From CAWFLT01 sp963816795 (lineage in GTDB: Bacteria > Acidobacteriota > Vicinamibacteria > Vicinamibacterales > SCN-69-37): DNA of 64,000 nucleotides. The position numbers and the translations under genes are program-made. The stretch covers positions 372,001-436,000 of the forward strand of contig CAWFLT010000017.1 in NCBI GenBank assembly GCA_963816795.1, read 5' to 3'. Of this stretch, positions 20,878 through 30,357 are shown one piece after another (position 1 is the first letter of the stretch; each line of letters starts with the position of its first letter). Below the pieces are notes generated by a model, which made no database searches, was not told the DNA's origin, and saw only the letters and a list, made by a program, of their open reading frames with translations.

Positions 20878-23121
20878 TCAGATCAAAACCTCCACGCTGC
20901 TCACACGGAGAACACGGAGAAGGCACGGAGCACACGGAGCTTCGGATCGAAGCCCTTGTGATCTCCATGCTACGAATTTTGCCCCGTGGCCTCCGTGTGA
21001 CCCCGTGGCCTCCGTGTGAGAGGCGTGAGGTTTTGATCTACCCCCGCACGGACTCGGCGCCGGTGCGCCCTCTGCCGGCTTCGGCCAGACGTTGTCCGCC
21101 GGTGTGCGGTCCGGAAAGCGGCAGCTGGGGTCGAGCGTCATCGCGCTGATGGCGCGGCCGCCGACGTCGAGCGTCGCTTCGAATGTCCGGCTGCCGTTGA
21201 ACCACACTTCCACTGGCCACGTCAGGATCGCGGTCGAGTCGTCGACGATCTGCACGGTGGCGCCGGGCTGAACGACCGGAGCACGGGTCTTCAGGCCCGC
21301 GGCCGGAGTGGCGCCGGCGGCGAGCTGCACTTTCAGCACCACTGGTGAGGGCATCTGGCCCGCCTGCCGCACGGTCACGACCGTCTTGTCGCCGGTCGTC
21401 GTCACCCGATCGATCGATCCGTCGACAGATTCGGTCGTCCAGAGCCAGTAGTACCAGAACCAGTTCAGCTCCTGCTTGAGCTGGTTGTTCATGAAGTTCA
21501 CGAAATCCCAGGGCGACGGGTGCTTGAACGCCCACGCCTTCGTGTACTCGCTCATCGCCTTCTGCACGGCGGCGTCGCCGACGATGCCGCCGAGCATGGA
21601 GAGCATGAGCGGCGCTTTCTGATACGTCTGAAAGCCATAGCCGTTGCCGGCGTCATTGGCCGACCACATCATCGGCGCTTCGTTCTCGTCGCCGCTCATC
21701 GCTCCGTAGCTCTGGCCTAATCGGTTCAAGTTGGCGGCCACGCCCCGCGCGTCGGCGTCAGACAGGGCGTTCATGTACTGGTTGAATCCTTCGTCCATCC
21801 ATCCGTAGCGTGTCTCGTTGGTGCCGACCATCATCGGCCACCACTGGTGCGCGGTCTCGTGGTCTGCCGCTCCCTGATTGGAGTTGATGACCATTGGATA
21901 CTCCATGCCGGAGCTCGGACCGTCCTGGAGCGTCAACTGAGGGAAGGGGTACGGCGCCCAGAGCCTGGAGTAGAACTCGAGCGCGTGGCGGGTGATCTGC
22001 CCGGCGTTGGCGAACAGATTCGCGCGCTCCGGCAGAAAGACCATGTGAATCGGCACCGGGCCCTTGCCCGGAATCGTGGCGCGCGTCGCTTTCCAGGTGA
22101 ACTTGCGCGCCGTCGCCCACGCGAAGTCGTTCACCAGGTCCGCGGCGTAGTGCCACACGAGCCGATCGCCCGCCGCCGTCGCCTGCCCGGGTCCCACCTC
22201 GTCGTCGCCGACGATGGTGATGACTTCGTCGGAGGCGAGGACCGTGGCCAGCCGCTCGCGCGCGCGCGCCGTGAGCACGTCCTGCGGATTCTGCAGGAGG
22301 CCCGTACCGCTGACGATCCAACCGGCCGGAACGTCGATGCGCACGTTGAAGCGGCCGAAGTTGTTGTAGAACTCCGACGGGCCGAGGTAGAGGCTCGTGT
22401 CCCAGCCGCGCAGGTCGTCGTACTTCGCGAGGCGAGGGAACCATTGCGTCGGCTGGAACAGCCGGTCGTCGAACCGCTGCGTCATACGATGGCCGCTGCC
22501 GCGGGTGCCGCCCGGCAGCTTCGTTCGCCAGTCGATCTCGAGTTTCCCGGACGACTTCGCGGCGATTGGCTTAGCGAGCACGACACGCGCGACGGTCTGG
22601 TCGAGGCCGGACACCGAAAGGCGCCGCGGGCCGCCGGCGCCGCGGCCGCGGCCCGCGGGAGCGGCCGGCGCCGTCAGATCCACGGCCTCGCCGTTGACGA
22701 CGAGCCGCGTGACGACCATGCCGTCTGTGTTCTCCGCCGGCACCGACATTCCACGCGGCACCAGGCCGCGAAAGATATTGTGATCGAGCCGCAGGACCAA
22801 TTCGTTCAGTTCCTCCGGGCTGTTGTTGTGGACGGTGATCGTCTCGCTCCCCGTCAGCGTCTGCGTGTCGGGATCGAGCCGGACCCGGATGTCGAAGTCC
22901 GTTTGCAACTGCCAGTAATTCGGGCCCGGGCGGCCGGTCATGTCGCGAGTTCCGGCGTCGTAGGCACGCTGGATCGAATTGGTGATCGGCAGATCGCGAC
23001 GAATCGCGCGCGGAGTGGCCGCCGCCCCGGCGGGTGAAGGCGGCGCCTGCGCGTCGATCGGTGCGAGTGGAAGAACGAACGGACCGAGCAGGACCAGGCC
23101 GAGTGCGAGGCGGCGCATCAT
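20878..23121 (-). CDS. Secreted M1 family metallopeptidase, repeat-encoded C-terminal tail
   Basis: Exported zinc aminopeptidase-like protein of 747 residues with signal peptide MMRRLALGLVLLGPFVLPLA. The catalytic motif is HETAHQWW with the third zinc ligand in WMDEGFNQY, giving exactly HExxH-18-E. An upstream SGMEYP block takes the place of GAMEN, as in acidobacterial and CPG70-like M1 enzymes. After the conserved C-terminal beta region (about TPADNVWPKP) the last 45-50 residues are encoded by the inverted-repeat element at 20880-21039, so the natural end is probably near 21050. The 43-bp repeat cluster lies just upstream. Confidence 0.92.
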   Translation of the reverse strand: MMRRLALGLVLLGPFVLPLAPIDAQAPPSPAGAAATPRAIRRDLPITNSIQRAYDAGTRDMTGRPGPNYWQLQTDFDIRVRLDPDTQTLTGSETITVHNNSPEELNELVLRLDHNIFRGLVPRGMSVPAENTDGMVVTRLVVNGEAVDLTAPAAPAGRGRGAGGPRRLSVSGLDQTVARVVLAKPIAAKSSGKLEIDWRTKLPGGTRGSGHRMTQRFDDRLFQPTQWFPRLAKYDDLRGWDTSLYLGPSEFYNNFGRFNVRIDVPAGWIVSGTGLLQNPQDVLTARARERLATVLASDEVITIVGDDEVGPGQATAAGDRLVWHYAADLVNDFAWATARKFTWKATRATIPGKGPVPIHMVFLPERANLFANAGQITRHALEFYSRLWAPYPFPQLTLQDGPSSGMEYPMVINSNQGAADHETAHQWWPMMVGTNETRYGWMDEGFNQYMNALSDADARGVAANLNRLGQSYGAMSGDENEAPMMWSANDAGNGYGFQTYQKAPLMLSMLGGIVGDAAVQKAMSEYTKAWAFKHPSPWDFVNFMNNQLKQELNWFWYYWLWTTESVDGSIDRVTTTGDKTVVTVRQAGQMPSPVVLKVQLAAGATPAAGLKTRAPVVQPGATVQIVDDSTAILTWPVEVWFNGSRTFEATLDVGGRAISAMTLDPSCRFPDRTPADNVWPKPAEGAPAPSPCGGRSKPHASHTEATGSHGGHGAKFVAWRSQGLRSEAPCAPCLLRVLRVSSVEVLI
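20880..21039. repeat. 160-bp CACGGAG element with terminal inverted repeats
   Basis: Left end AGATCAAAACCTCCACG and right end CGTGAGGTTTTGATCT are inverted repeats with one extra base. Inside, CACACGGAG units face CCTCCGTGTG units around a centre TTCGGATCGAAGCCCTTGTG. It overlaps the 3' end of the M1 peptidase frame. A second copy of the centre is at about 57298-57325. Confidence 0.85.
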
Positions 23122-23159
23122 AAATGAGCTCCGCTTCGCATGCTAACAGACCCCCACCT

Positions 23160-23345
23160 TCGCGCGATGCTGATGGGGCGCTTCGGTGGGCAAGCCCACC
23201 TTCGGGCGACGGCTGATGGGGCGCTTCGGTGGGCAAGCCCACCTTCGGGCGACGGCTGATGGGGCGCTTCGGTGGGCAAGCCCACCTTCGGGCGACGGCT
23301 GATGGCGCGCTTCGGTGGGCAAGCCCACCTCGCGCGAGGCTGACG
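23160..23345 (+). repeat. 43-bp tandem repeat, about four copies
   Basis: Units start at 23169, 23212, 23255 and 23298, exactly 43 bp apart (GCTGATGGGGCGCTTCGGTG... then GGGCAAGCCCACC). Each unit contains the hairpin GGTGGGC-AA-GCCCACC. It lies upstream of the M1 peptidase gene. Confidence 0.95.
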
Positions 23346-23581
23346 GGCGCTTCGGTGCCAGCGCGCGATGAGCGCCGGCCATGAGCGCCAGGCGCGCGAT
23401 GCGAGCTATGCCGCGCCGAAGCGCGCCATTTGCCAACGCGCGATGCGGGCTGGCCGTGCCGAGGCGCGCCAGACGTTAACCGCGGGACCCGAGCTTGCCC
23501 GCCGAAGCGCGCCGAGGGCAATCGCGCGACCCGAGCTTGCCCGCCGAAGCGCGCCAAGCGTCAAGCGCGCGAAGGCGGGGG
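23346..23581 (-). repeat. Degenerate inverted copies of the 43-bp repeat
   Basis: Diverged units in the opposite orientation. The best pair, GACCCGAGCTTGCCCGCCG..., starts at 23486 and 23528 (42 bp apart), with GCTTGCCCGCCGAAGCGCGCC as the inverted form of the forward unit. With the forward block it makes one large inverted array of about 420 bp, ending at the stop codon of the LysM gene. Confidence 0.75.
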
Positions 23582-23977
23582 CTACGGCAGACGCAGCACC
23601 TGGCCGGGCTTGATCTTGTCCGGATCGCTCAATTGATCCTTGTTCGCTTCGAAGATCTTCATGTACGCGTTCGCGTCTCCGAGATGCTGTTTGGCGATCT
23701 TGCTGAGGGTGTCGCCCGCCTGCACGGTGTGGGTCTTCGCTGGCGGTGGTGGTGGCGCCGCCGCAGCCGCTGCCGGACCGCCCGTCACCTGGATGTCGGC
23801 GATGATGTCCGTCTGCCAGGTCGGGATGGTCTTGATCGCGTTCCAGATCTCGTTGCGTTCGGCCTCGGTCGCGACGGTGCCCTTCCAGTACAACTTGCCG
23901 TCACGCTCTTCCGCTCCGCCGTGGAATTTGCCCTTCGCGGTTTGAATCGCGTAGGCGTACATGTCTCGCAGTCCCAT
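23582..23977 (-). CDS. BON and LysM domain protein
   Basis: A 131-residue protein. Residues 1-70 resemble a BON-type domain ([39 protein letters not shown]). A Pro/Ala linker follows, then a LysM domain ([40 protein letters not shown]). This matches the YgaU-like BON-LysM family of peptidoglycan- or envelope-associated stress proteins. ATG 23977 is chosen for its AGAGGTG Shine-Dalgarno 7 bases upstream and the domain boundary, although the same frame is open upstream through the zinc-ribbon gene. Confidence 0.88.
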   Translation of the reverse strand: MGLRDMYAYAIQTAKGKFHGGAEERDGKLYWKGTVATEAERNEIWNAIKTIPTWQTDIIADIQVTGGPAAAAAAPPPPPAKTHTVQAGDTLSKIAKQHLGDANAYMKIFEANKDQLSDPDKIKPGQVLRLP

Positions 23978-23986
23978 AGTGCACCT

Positions 23987-24436
23987 CTGCTTCGCCGCTG
24001 GCCCTGAGGAGTCCGCGAGCGACCAAAGATCCACTCTATGCCGTGCACGATCCGGGGAGTCTCGACCCGGAGGGTCGAGTGTGTCTGATGGCTGGCCGGC
24101 GAGGATGAGCCCGCCGTCGTCGCTGGCCTGCACGCGATACCGGTGGCCGCGCACACAGGCCAGCTCGATCTCGGTCGGGACGATTGACTCACGCGTCACA
24201 TGGAGACGCTCGCCACACTCGGTCAGCTTGCACGTGAAGAACGCGAGATCGCCGATGATGTCCTGGGTGAATGGGCCATCGAGCCGCTGCTTCCACGCTT
24301 TGGCGCACGGAAAGCAGATGTAGTGCGCTGTGTCGGGCGTGGTGTTGAAGCCGTCGCCCAACTTCCATGCGCCGACTCCGGCGGTATCGTGGAACGCGTA
24401 CGGCATCGACTCGTCACAATCTGGACACAGGGGCAT
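23987..24436 (-). CDS. Hypothetical zinc-ribbon protein, 3' end unresolved
   Basis: Begins [15 protein letters not shown] and has further cysteine sites ([30 protein letters not shown]), suggesting two zinc-binding knuckles over about 110 residues. I do not recognise the family. As read, its frame has no stop before the BON-LysM gene, so the two would form one 285-residue protein. The strong internal Shine-Dalgarno of the LysM gene favours two genes with a stop masked by an indel. It is divergent from the esterase gene. Confidence 0.5.
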
Positions 24437-24474
24437 GGAGCATCGTACCGCGTCTCGATGTAATGTCATGGGCG

Positions 24475-25264
24475 ATGCCTCATCGACCTGACGGATTGCC
24501 CATTTCGCGCCGCCGCTTCGGCGCCATTGCCACTGGCGTCATGTCTTCCGTGGTCTTCGCCGAAGCGTGCCATCCCACCGCCGACGCAGAGACCGACCAG
24601 TCGCGGGGAAGTGGCCGTCTGACGCGTCCGGCCGAAGAGCGGCGTCAAGACGACGGCGCAGGGGACCAAGGCGCTCGGACTGGATCCCGCGCGCGATGCG
24701 ATTCTGCACGTACCGGCGTCAGTCGGCAGCGGTCCAGTGCCGTTGCTCGTCCTGCTGCACGGCGCAGGCGGCCGGGGCGAGCGCCAGTTGCAACGGCAGA
24801 TCGCGGCGATCGACGCGACCGGCGTGGTCGTTCTGGCGCCTGACTCGCGTGACGGCACCTGGGACGCGATTCGCGGCGACTACGGTCCGGACGTTGCGTT
24901 CCTCGATCGCGCGCTCACGCGCGTTTTCGAAACCGTCGCCGTCGATCCGGCGCGCCTCACGATTGGCGGCTTCTCGGACGGCGCGTCGTACGGCTTGTCG
25001 CTCGGACTCATCAACGGCGATCTGTTTCCCAAGATCCTGGCGTTCTCACCGGGGTTCGTCATTCAGGGAACGCGTCAAGGCAAACCGCGCGTGTTCATTT
25101 CCCACGGCACGGCCGACGACATCCTCCCGATCGATCGCTGCAGTCGCCGCATCGTTCCGGCGCTCAAGACCTACGGCTACGACGTCACCTACCGCGAGTT
25201 CGAAGGCGGACACCAGGTGCCGCCGGCGGTCGCCGATGAGGGATTGAAGTGGGTCGCCGGGTAG
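24475..25264 (+). CDS. Tat-exported phospholipase/carboxylesterase-like alpha/beta hydrolase, one frameshift
   Basis: N-terminus [19 protein letters not shown] is a twin-arginine signal. The hydrolase part starts [13 protein letters not shown] (oxyanion region), with the nucleophile in [10 protein letters not shown], Asp in GTADDILP and His in FEGGHQVPP, matching the poly-3-hydroxybutyrate-depolymerase/carboxylesterase family. An extra A at about 24622 breaks the frame; removing it gives [22 protein letters not shown] 24463 is an alternative start. Substrate unknown. It is divergent from the zinc-ribbon gene with a very short intergenic gap. Confidence 0.85.
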
Positions 25265-25462
25265 ACGATCACTCGTAGAAGACGGATCGCAGCTCACGTT
25301 CGGACGAACCGAGCAGCTTGCCGAGATCGCGTGAAGCGTGCCGGACGCGGGTTGCGGGTGGAGCGGAATCGTCAACGTTTGGCGCTCTCCGGTGGCCAGC
25401 GTGCGTATTCAACGCACCTCCGAACTTCTTCGTGTGCTTCGTGCTCTTCGTGGTGAGATCTT
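25265..25462. repeat. Intergenic region with CTTCGTG repeat
   Basis: CTTCGTGTGCTTCGTGCTCTTCGTGG at about 25427-25453 is a short iterated CTTCGTG repeat just before the ligD start. A 68-codon minus-strand frame (25269-25475) covers it, but I see no family for it. Confidence 0.45.
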
Positions 25463-27441
25463 GTGCCAGTGCCATTTCCCGACTGGCTCGAGCCCATGGC
25501 CGCGACGCTCACTCAGGAGCGCTTCTCGGGGCCCGAATGGATCTTCGAGCGAAAGCTCGACGGCATCCGCGTGCTGGCCTACAAGCAAGGCGCGGAGGTT
25601 CGTCTGTTCTCGCGAAACCGGTTGCCGCTGAACGCGTCGTACCCGGCGGTCGTTGAGGCGATCGCGGACCTTCCGGTTCACGACGTGATTCTCGACGGCG
25701 AAGCGACGTGGCGGGTGGGGCCGGCTCGGCGCCGGCGATTACCACGTGTTCGATATTCTCTGGCTCGACGGACGCGACCTGACGTCGCTGCCGCTCGACG
25801 AACGGCGGCGCGATTCTCGCGCGACTGCCGTTGCGACTGCCGATCGAGCGCGTCGCGGCGCTCGACGACCCGAAACCGTGGGAGCGCGCCTGCGCCGAAG
25901 GCTGGGAAGGCGTCATCGCGAAGCGGCGCGACTCGAAGTACGAGCATCGTCGATCGCCGCACTGGCTGAAGATGAAGTGCGAGGCGACGCAGGAACTGGT
26001 CGTCGGCGGCTTCACTGACCCGCAAGGCGCGCGCGTCGGCCTCGGCGCGCTGCTCGTCGGGTACTACGACGACGGCGCGACTTCGTGTTTGCCGGGAAAG
26101 TTGGCACCGGATTCGACACCAGGATGCTGCTCGAGCTACGCGAGAGGCTGGATCGGCTCGAGATTCCGAAGTCGCCGTTCACGAAGGGGACAGGGTTGCC
26201 GCGCGCAGCGCCAACGTTGATCAGCTCGCGGGGCCCCACCCCGCGCTCGTCTGCCGCGGGAGCGCTCGCAGGCTCGCGCTCCGCGGGTGCATTGGGTTCG
26301 CCGGAGATCGTCGTGCAGGTCGCGTTCATCGAGTGGACGCCGAACGACAAGCTGCGGCATCCCCGGCTGCTTGGTGTGCGCGCCGACAAGGCCGCGCGCG
26401 ACGTCATCCGGGAGCACCCGCGTGAGGCGCGAAGCCGCCGAGCGCGCCGCGAGCGGTGGCGAGACGATGCCGCGCGCGAGCTGATGCACGGGATGAACGA
26501 GCGCCCGCAGGCGAGCGTAGCGAGCCGTGCGGCGCGCGAGGGTGGGGCCCCGCGGCAAGAGAAGTCACGCATCACGCATCCGGAAAATCCTCTTCCAGAC
26601 GACGGGATCACGAAGGGCGAGCTCGCGGCGTACTACGACAGCGTGGCGCCGCAGATGGTGCCGCACATGCGCGCCCGACCGGTCACGATGGAGACGATAT
26701 CCGGCCGGGATCGGCGCGGAAGGGTTCTTCCACAAGGACGTCTCGAAGGGCTTTCCCGCGTGGCTCGAAGCGCGCCGAAGTGCCGAAGAAAGGCGGGACG
26801 GTGCATCATCCGCTCGTCATGGACACGCGCTCGCTGCTGTGGATGACGAATCAGAACTGCATCACGCCGCACGTGTGGACGTCGCGCGCGCCGAATCTCG
26901 GCCAGCCGGATATCTGCGTCTTCGATCTCGATCCGGCCGACGACGATCAGGACGTGCTGCGGACGGCGGCGCATCGGCCTGCGCGACCTGCTCCTCGAGC
27001 TCGGCCTGCCGAGCTGGGTCAAGACGTCCGGCTCGAAGGGCTTTCACATCGTCGTGCCGCTCGACGCCAAGGCGCATTTCGGCGACGTCGCGGGGTTCGC
27101 CGGCGCCGTCGGGTCGCTCCTCGTCAAGCGCGATCCGCGGCACCTCACGCAGGAGTTCAGCAAAGCCGACCGCGGCGGCCGCATTTACGTGGATACGGGC
27201 CGCAACGGCTACAGCGCGACGTTCGCCGCTGCCTATGCAGTCCGCGCGAAGCCCGGCGCGCCGGTGTCGGCGCCCTGCACGTGGGAGGAAATCGAGCGCG
27301 GCGACGTGCAGCCACGTTCGTTCACGCTGCGAAACGATGGGCCCGCGCCTCGCAGCCGTCGGCGACTTATGGGTCGATTTGCCGAAGCGCAAGCGCTCGC
27401 TCGCCCGCGCGATCGCGAAGCTGCGCCGCCAGAGTGAATGA
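25463..27441 (+). CDS. ligD: LigD-like ATP-dependent DNA ligase plus primase-polymerase, seven or more frameshifts
   Basis: Non-homologous end-joining enzyme with the ligase domain first (adenylation Lys in FERKLDGIRVLA, then YHVFDILWLDGRDL, EGVIAKRRDSKYEHRRS, OB domain with FAGKVGTGFDTR) and the AEP-type polymerase second (FPDDGITKGELAAYYD, LDPADDDQ, SWVKTSGSKGFHIVVPL, AYAVRAKPGAPVSAP, DLWVDLPKRKRS). No phosphoesterase domain is visible. Indels lie near 25717, 25809, 26080, 26693, 26770, 26970 and 27336. The linker between domains contains two copies of the GC-rich palindrome, in opposite orientations. The GTG at 25463 is a plausible start; ATG 25496 is an alternative. No ku gene is in the window. 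Confidence 0.9.
26222..26290 (-). repeat. GC-rich palindromic element (copy 3), inside ligD linker
   Basis: Minus-strand copy with core GGGGTGGGGCCCCGCGAGC, identical over 19 bases to the copy at 43472-43490. It is translated in frame as part of the LigD interdomain linker. Confidence 0.8.
26500..26557 (+). repeat. GC-rich palindromic element (copy 4), inside ligD linker
   Basis: Contains CCCGCAGGCGAGCGTAGCG and the core GGGTGGGGCCCCGCGG, closely parallel to the copy at 43429-43490. It is read in frame just before the polymerase domain. Confidence 0.8.
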
Positions 27442-27474
27442 GTGTAGGCTACGCACACACTCTCGAGTATTTCC

Positions 27475-29826
27475 ATGCGCACACTACGATTGACGGCCGT
27501 CATTCTCGCTCTGCTGACGAGCACCATCGCCGGTCAGGGCCAACAGATCACCGCAGGCGGTCAGCCCGCCGAGCTGCAGATTCGGGCGGCCGGCGAGCGG
27601 GCTGTGCGCATCACCCTGAAGCCGATCAGCTTCAAAGAGGATTTCCCGGCAACGCCCGCGGTGGTCGATCGCAAGTACGCCGCGCCCGCGATCAGCGTCC
27701 GTGAGGTCACGCGTCCCGTGCAGCGCACGATCGGCGCGCTGGCGGTCGAAGTCCGGGCGAATCCGCTCACCGTCCTCGTCAAGGACGCCGCCGGCCGGCT
27801 CGTGCAACAGGTGACGTTCGAGAATGACGGCACGGCGTCGTTCACGCTCGACGATCAGCCGGTGCTCGGCCTGGGCGAAGGCGGTCCTCGACCCGAGGCC
27901 GGCACGCCGTGGCGTCAGCAGCCCGTGCAGTTCGATCGGCGCGGCAAGCTCGACACGATGGAGCCGCGCTGGCAGAGCGACATGTACGGCTCACGCAATC
28001 CCGTCGCGATGCTGTTCGGCACCGCCGGGTGGGGCCTGTTCGTGGCGTCGCCCTGGGTGCAGGTCGATCTCCGCGACGCGAAGCGCGGCGTCTTCCAACC
28101 GTGGCAGCCGCCGGCGGCCGACGCCGGTCCGCAGACGCAGCGCAACCAGCAGCAGAACTCCGTGAAGGGCCGGCCGCCGGTCGACCAGATCGTGCCCGGC
28201 CTGTTCGACCTCTTCGTGTTCGACGCCCGCGATCCGCTCAAAGCGCTCAAGGACTTTTCCGCGATCACCGGACCGGCGGCGATGCCGCCGAAGTGGGCGC
28301 TCGGTTACATGCAGTCGCACCGCACGCTCGAGGACGAAACGCAGATCCTCGGGATCGTCGACACCTTCCGGTCGAAGCAGATTCCGATCGACGCGGTGAT
28401 CTATCTCGGCACCGGCTTCTCGCCGCGCGGCTGGAACCGCACGCAGCCCTCGTTCGAGTTCAATCCAGACGTCTTCAAGCGCGAGCCCAAGACCGTCCTG
28501 GCCGAGATGCACGCGAAGAACGTGAAGGTCGTCGTCCACATGGTGCCGTGGGATCGCGACAAGCTGCCGACGCTGCACGGCACGATTCCGACAGAAGCCG
28601 GACGAAACGCTCGACGCGTCGCACATTCAGACCTACTGGCAGCAGCATCTCGGTCTCGTCAGCGCCGGCATCGACGCGTTCTGGCCGGACGAAGGCGACT
28701 GGTTCAATCTCTTCGAACGCATCAAGCGGCATCAGCTCTACTACCAGGGCAGCCTCTCGACGACGCCGAACGTGCGCCCGTGGAGCCTGCAGCGGAACGG
28801 CTATCCGGGGATCGCGCAGTGGGGCGGATGGGTGTGGTCGGGCGACACCGAGACGTCGTGGAAGACGCTCGAGGCGCAGATCGCGGTCGGCGTCAACTAC
28901 TCGCTGAGCATCGCGCCGTACTGGGGCTCGGACATCGGCGGGTTCTATCCGAACAACGAGTTCACGGGCGAGCTCTACGCGCGGTGGCATCAGTTCGCCG
29001 CGTTCTGCGGGTCGTTCCGATCGCACGGCCGCACGTGGTGGACGCGCCTGCCGTGGGGCTGGGGCCAGAACGACATGGGCCCGCGCGAGAACGACAACCG
29101 CAACACGCCGCTGCCGCCAGGCGACCGCCGCAACATCCTCGCAGTCCGAGATGAACAACCCGGCGATCGAGCCGGTCGCCAAGAAGTACTCGGAGCTCCG
29201 GTATCAGTTGATGCCGTACACCTACACGCTGGCCTGGGAGGCGCGCGACGCCGGCCTGCCGCTGATGCGGGCCATGTGGCTGCACTACGCCCACGACGCC
29301 CAAGCCCGCGGCCTCGGCGATCAGTTTCTCTGGGGCCGCGACCTGCTGGTCGCGCCCGTGTACACCAAGGGAGCCACCACCCGGGACGTCTACCTCCCAT
29401 CAGGTGACTGGTACGACTGGTGGACGAACGAAAAGTCGACTGGCGGCCGGCGCGTGACACGCGCCGTCGATCTCGCGACGATGCCCATCTACGTGCGCGC
29501 GGGCGGCATCATCCCGGTCGATCCGGTGCGCCAGTACACGGCACAGCCCGTCGAGCGAGCCGACGACGCTGAAGATCTATCGGGGTGCGGACGGGCAGTT
29601 CACGCTGTACGAGGACGACGGCACCAGCCAGGAGTACTTGAAGGGTCGCGGAAGCTGGATTCGGATGACGTGGAACGACCGCACGCGTCAGCTCATCCTC
29701 GAGCCCGGCGCTCCGCAAGGGGCAACGAACGTCGTCGCCGATCGCCGATTCAAGGTGCAGTTGTTGCCGGAGGGCACGACGAAGGACGTGACGTACTCGG
29801 GGAAAAGGACACAGATAACGTTCTGA
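27475..29826 (+). CDS. Secreted glycoside hydrolase family 31 (alpha-glucosidase-like), about three frameshifts
   Basis: Signal peptide MRTLRLTAVILALLTSTIAG, N-terminal galactose-mutarotase-like domain (DDQPVLGLGEGGPR), then the (beta/alpha)8 barrel: MPPKWALGYMQSHRTL, IPIDAVIYLGTGFSP, the catalytic Asp region GIDAFWPDEGDWF, WSGDTETSW, SDIGGFYPNNEFTGELYARW and RYQLMPYTYTLAWEA, ending in a DUF5110-like beta domain (DGQFTLYEDDG). Indels lie near 28603, 29146 and 29556. GH31 enzymes cleave terminal alpha-glucosides or related sugars; the exact specificity is not resolved. It starts 34 bp after ligD. Confidence 0.92.
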
Positions 29827-30210
29827 TCCGTTCTCGGTTCTGCGTTCTCGGTTCCGTTCAGGGTTCGGATTCTTTTCTTACCGTCCGCCTTGGTCAGCGT
29901 ACGGAAATGCACCTCCGCGTACGCCACTCCGCCCGTGTCGTCGAGATTCAGCTCGAAGTCGTAGCCTTCGTCATCGAGGTTGCGGCGAACGTAGTCGACG
30001 ACGCGAAGCGCCAGCGGGCTCAGTTGATCGCGGTTCTTGTCAGGCTCAGCCAGCAGCGTGACCCAGGCGTCGCGCTGGTCGCGCGACGGCTTCTTGGCCA
30101 CCTGGAACCCGTTGCGGCACTTTGCCCAGGATGTAGCTGCATAGTTCGTCTTCAGGAAGTCCCTTCACCCGATCCCAGGACTCCACCCATCGTCGCAGTT
30201 TCGCGCTCAC
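29688..30210 (-). CDS. Hypothetical small protein, one frameshift, 3' end unclear
   Basis: Starting at GTG 30210, the protein reads SAKLRRWVESWDRVKGLPED, then after an extra base near 30121, KCRNGFQVAKKPSRDQRDAW, VVDYVRRNLDDEGYDFELNL and YAEVHFRTLTKADGKK. It is charged and soluble. I do not recognise it. After about residue 115 the sequence becomes low-quality (the intergenic TTCTCGGTTC iteration) and then runs antisense into the GH31 gene, so the natural stop is probably near 29870 and hidden by an indel. Confidence 0.5.
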
Positions 30211-30357
30211 GTCGAATCGCCTCGTCCGGCTGTCTCGCGTCGCCGGTCGCCCTATTCTGACGGCACGGCGTCGATTCGTGCCAAAAAAAATGCGCAGTGC
30301 TCAGCGTTCTGCCTTGACGATTGAGGCGATTTCCGACTGTGGCATGCTTTCGGTGGC

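Noticed and set aside
23160..23345. 43-bp repeat as a CRISPR array
   Set aside because: Units are directly contiguous and identical throughout; there are no variable spacers and no cas genes.
25269..25475. A 68-codon minus-strand gene before ligD
   Set aside because: Its first third is the CTTCGTG repeat, and the rest matches no family I can name. Support is too weak.
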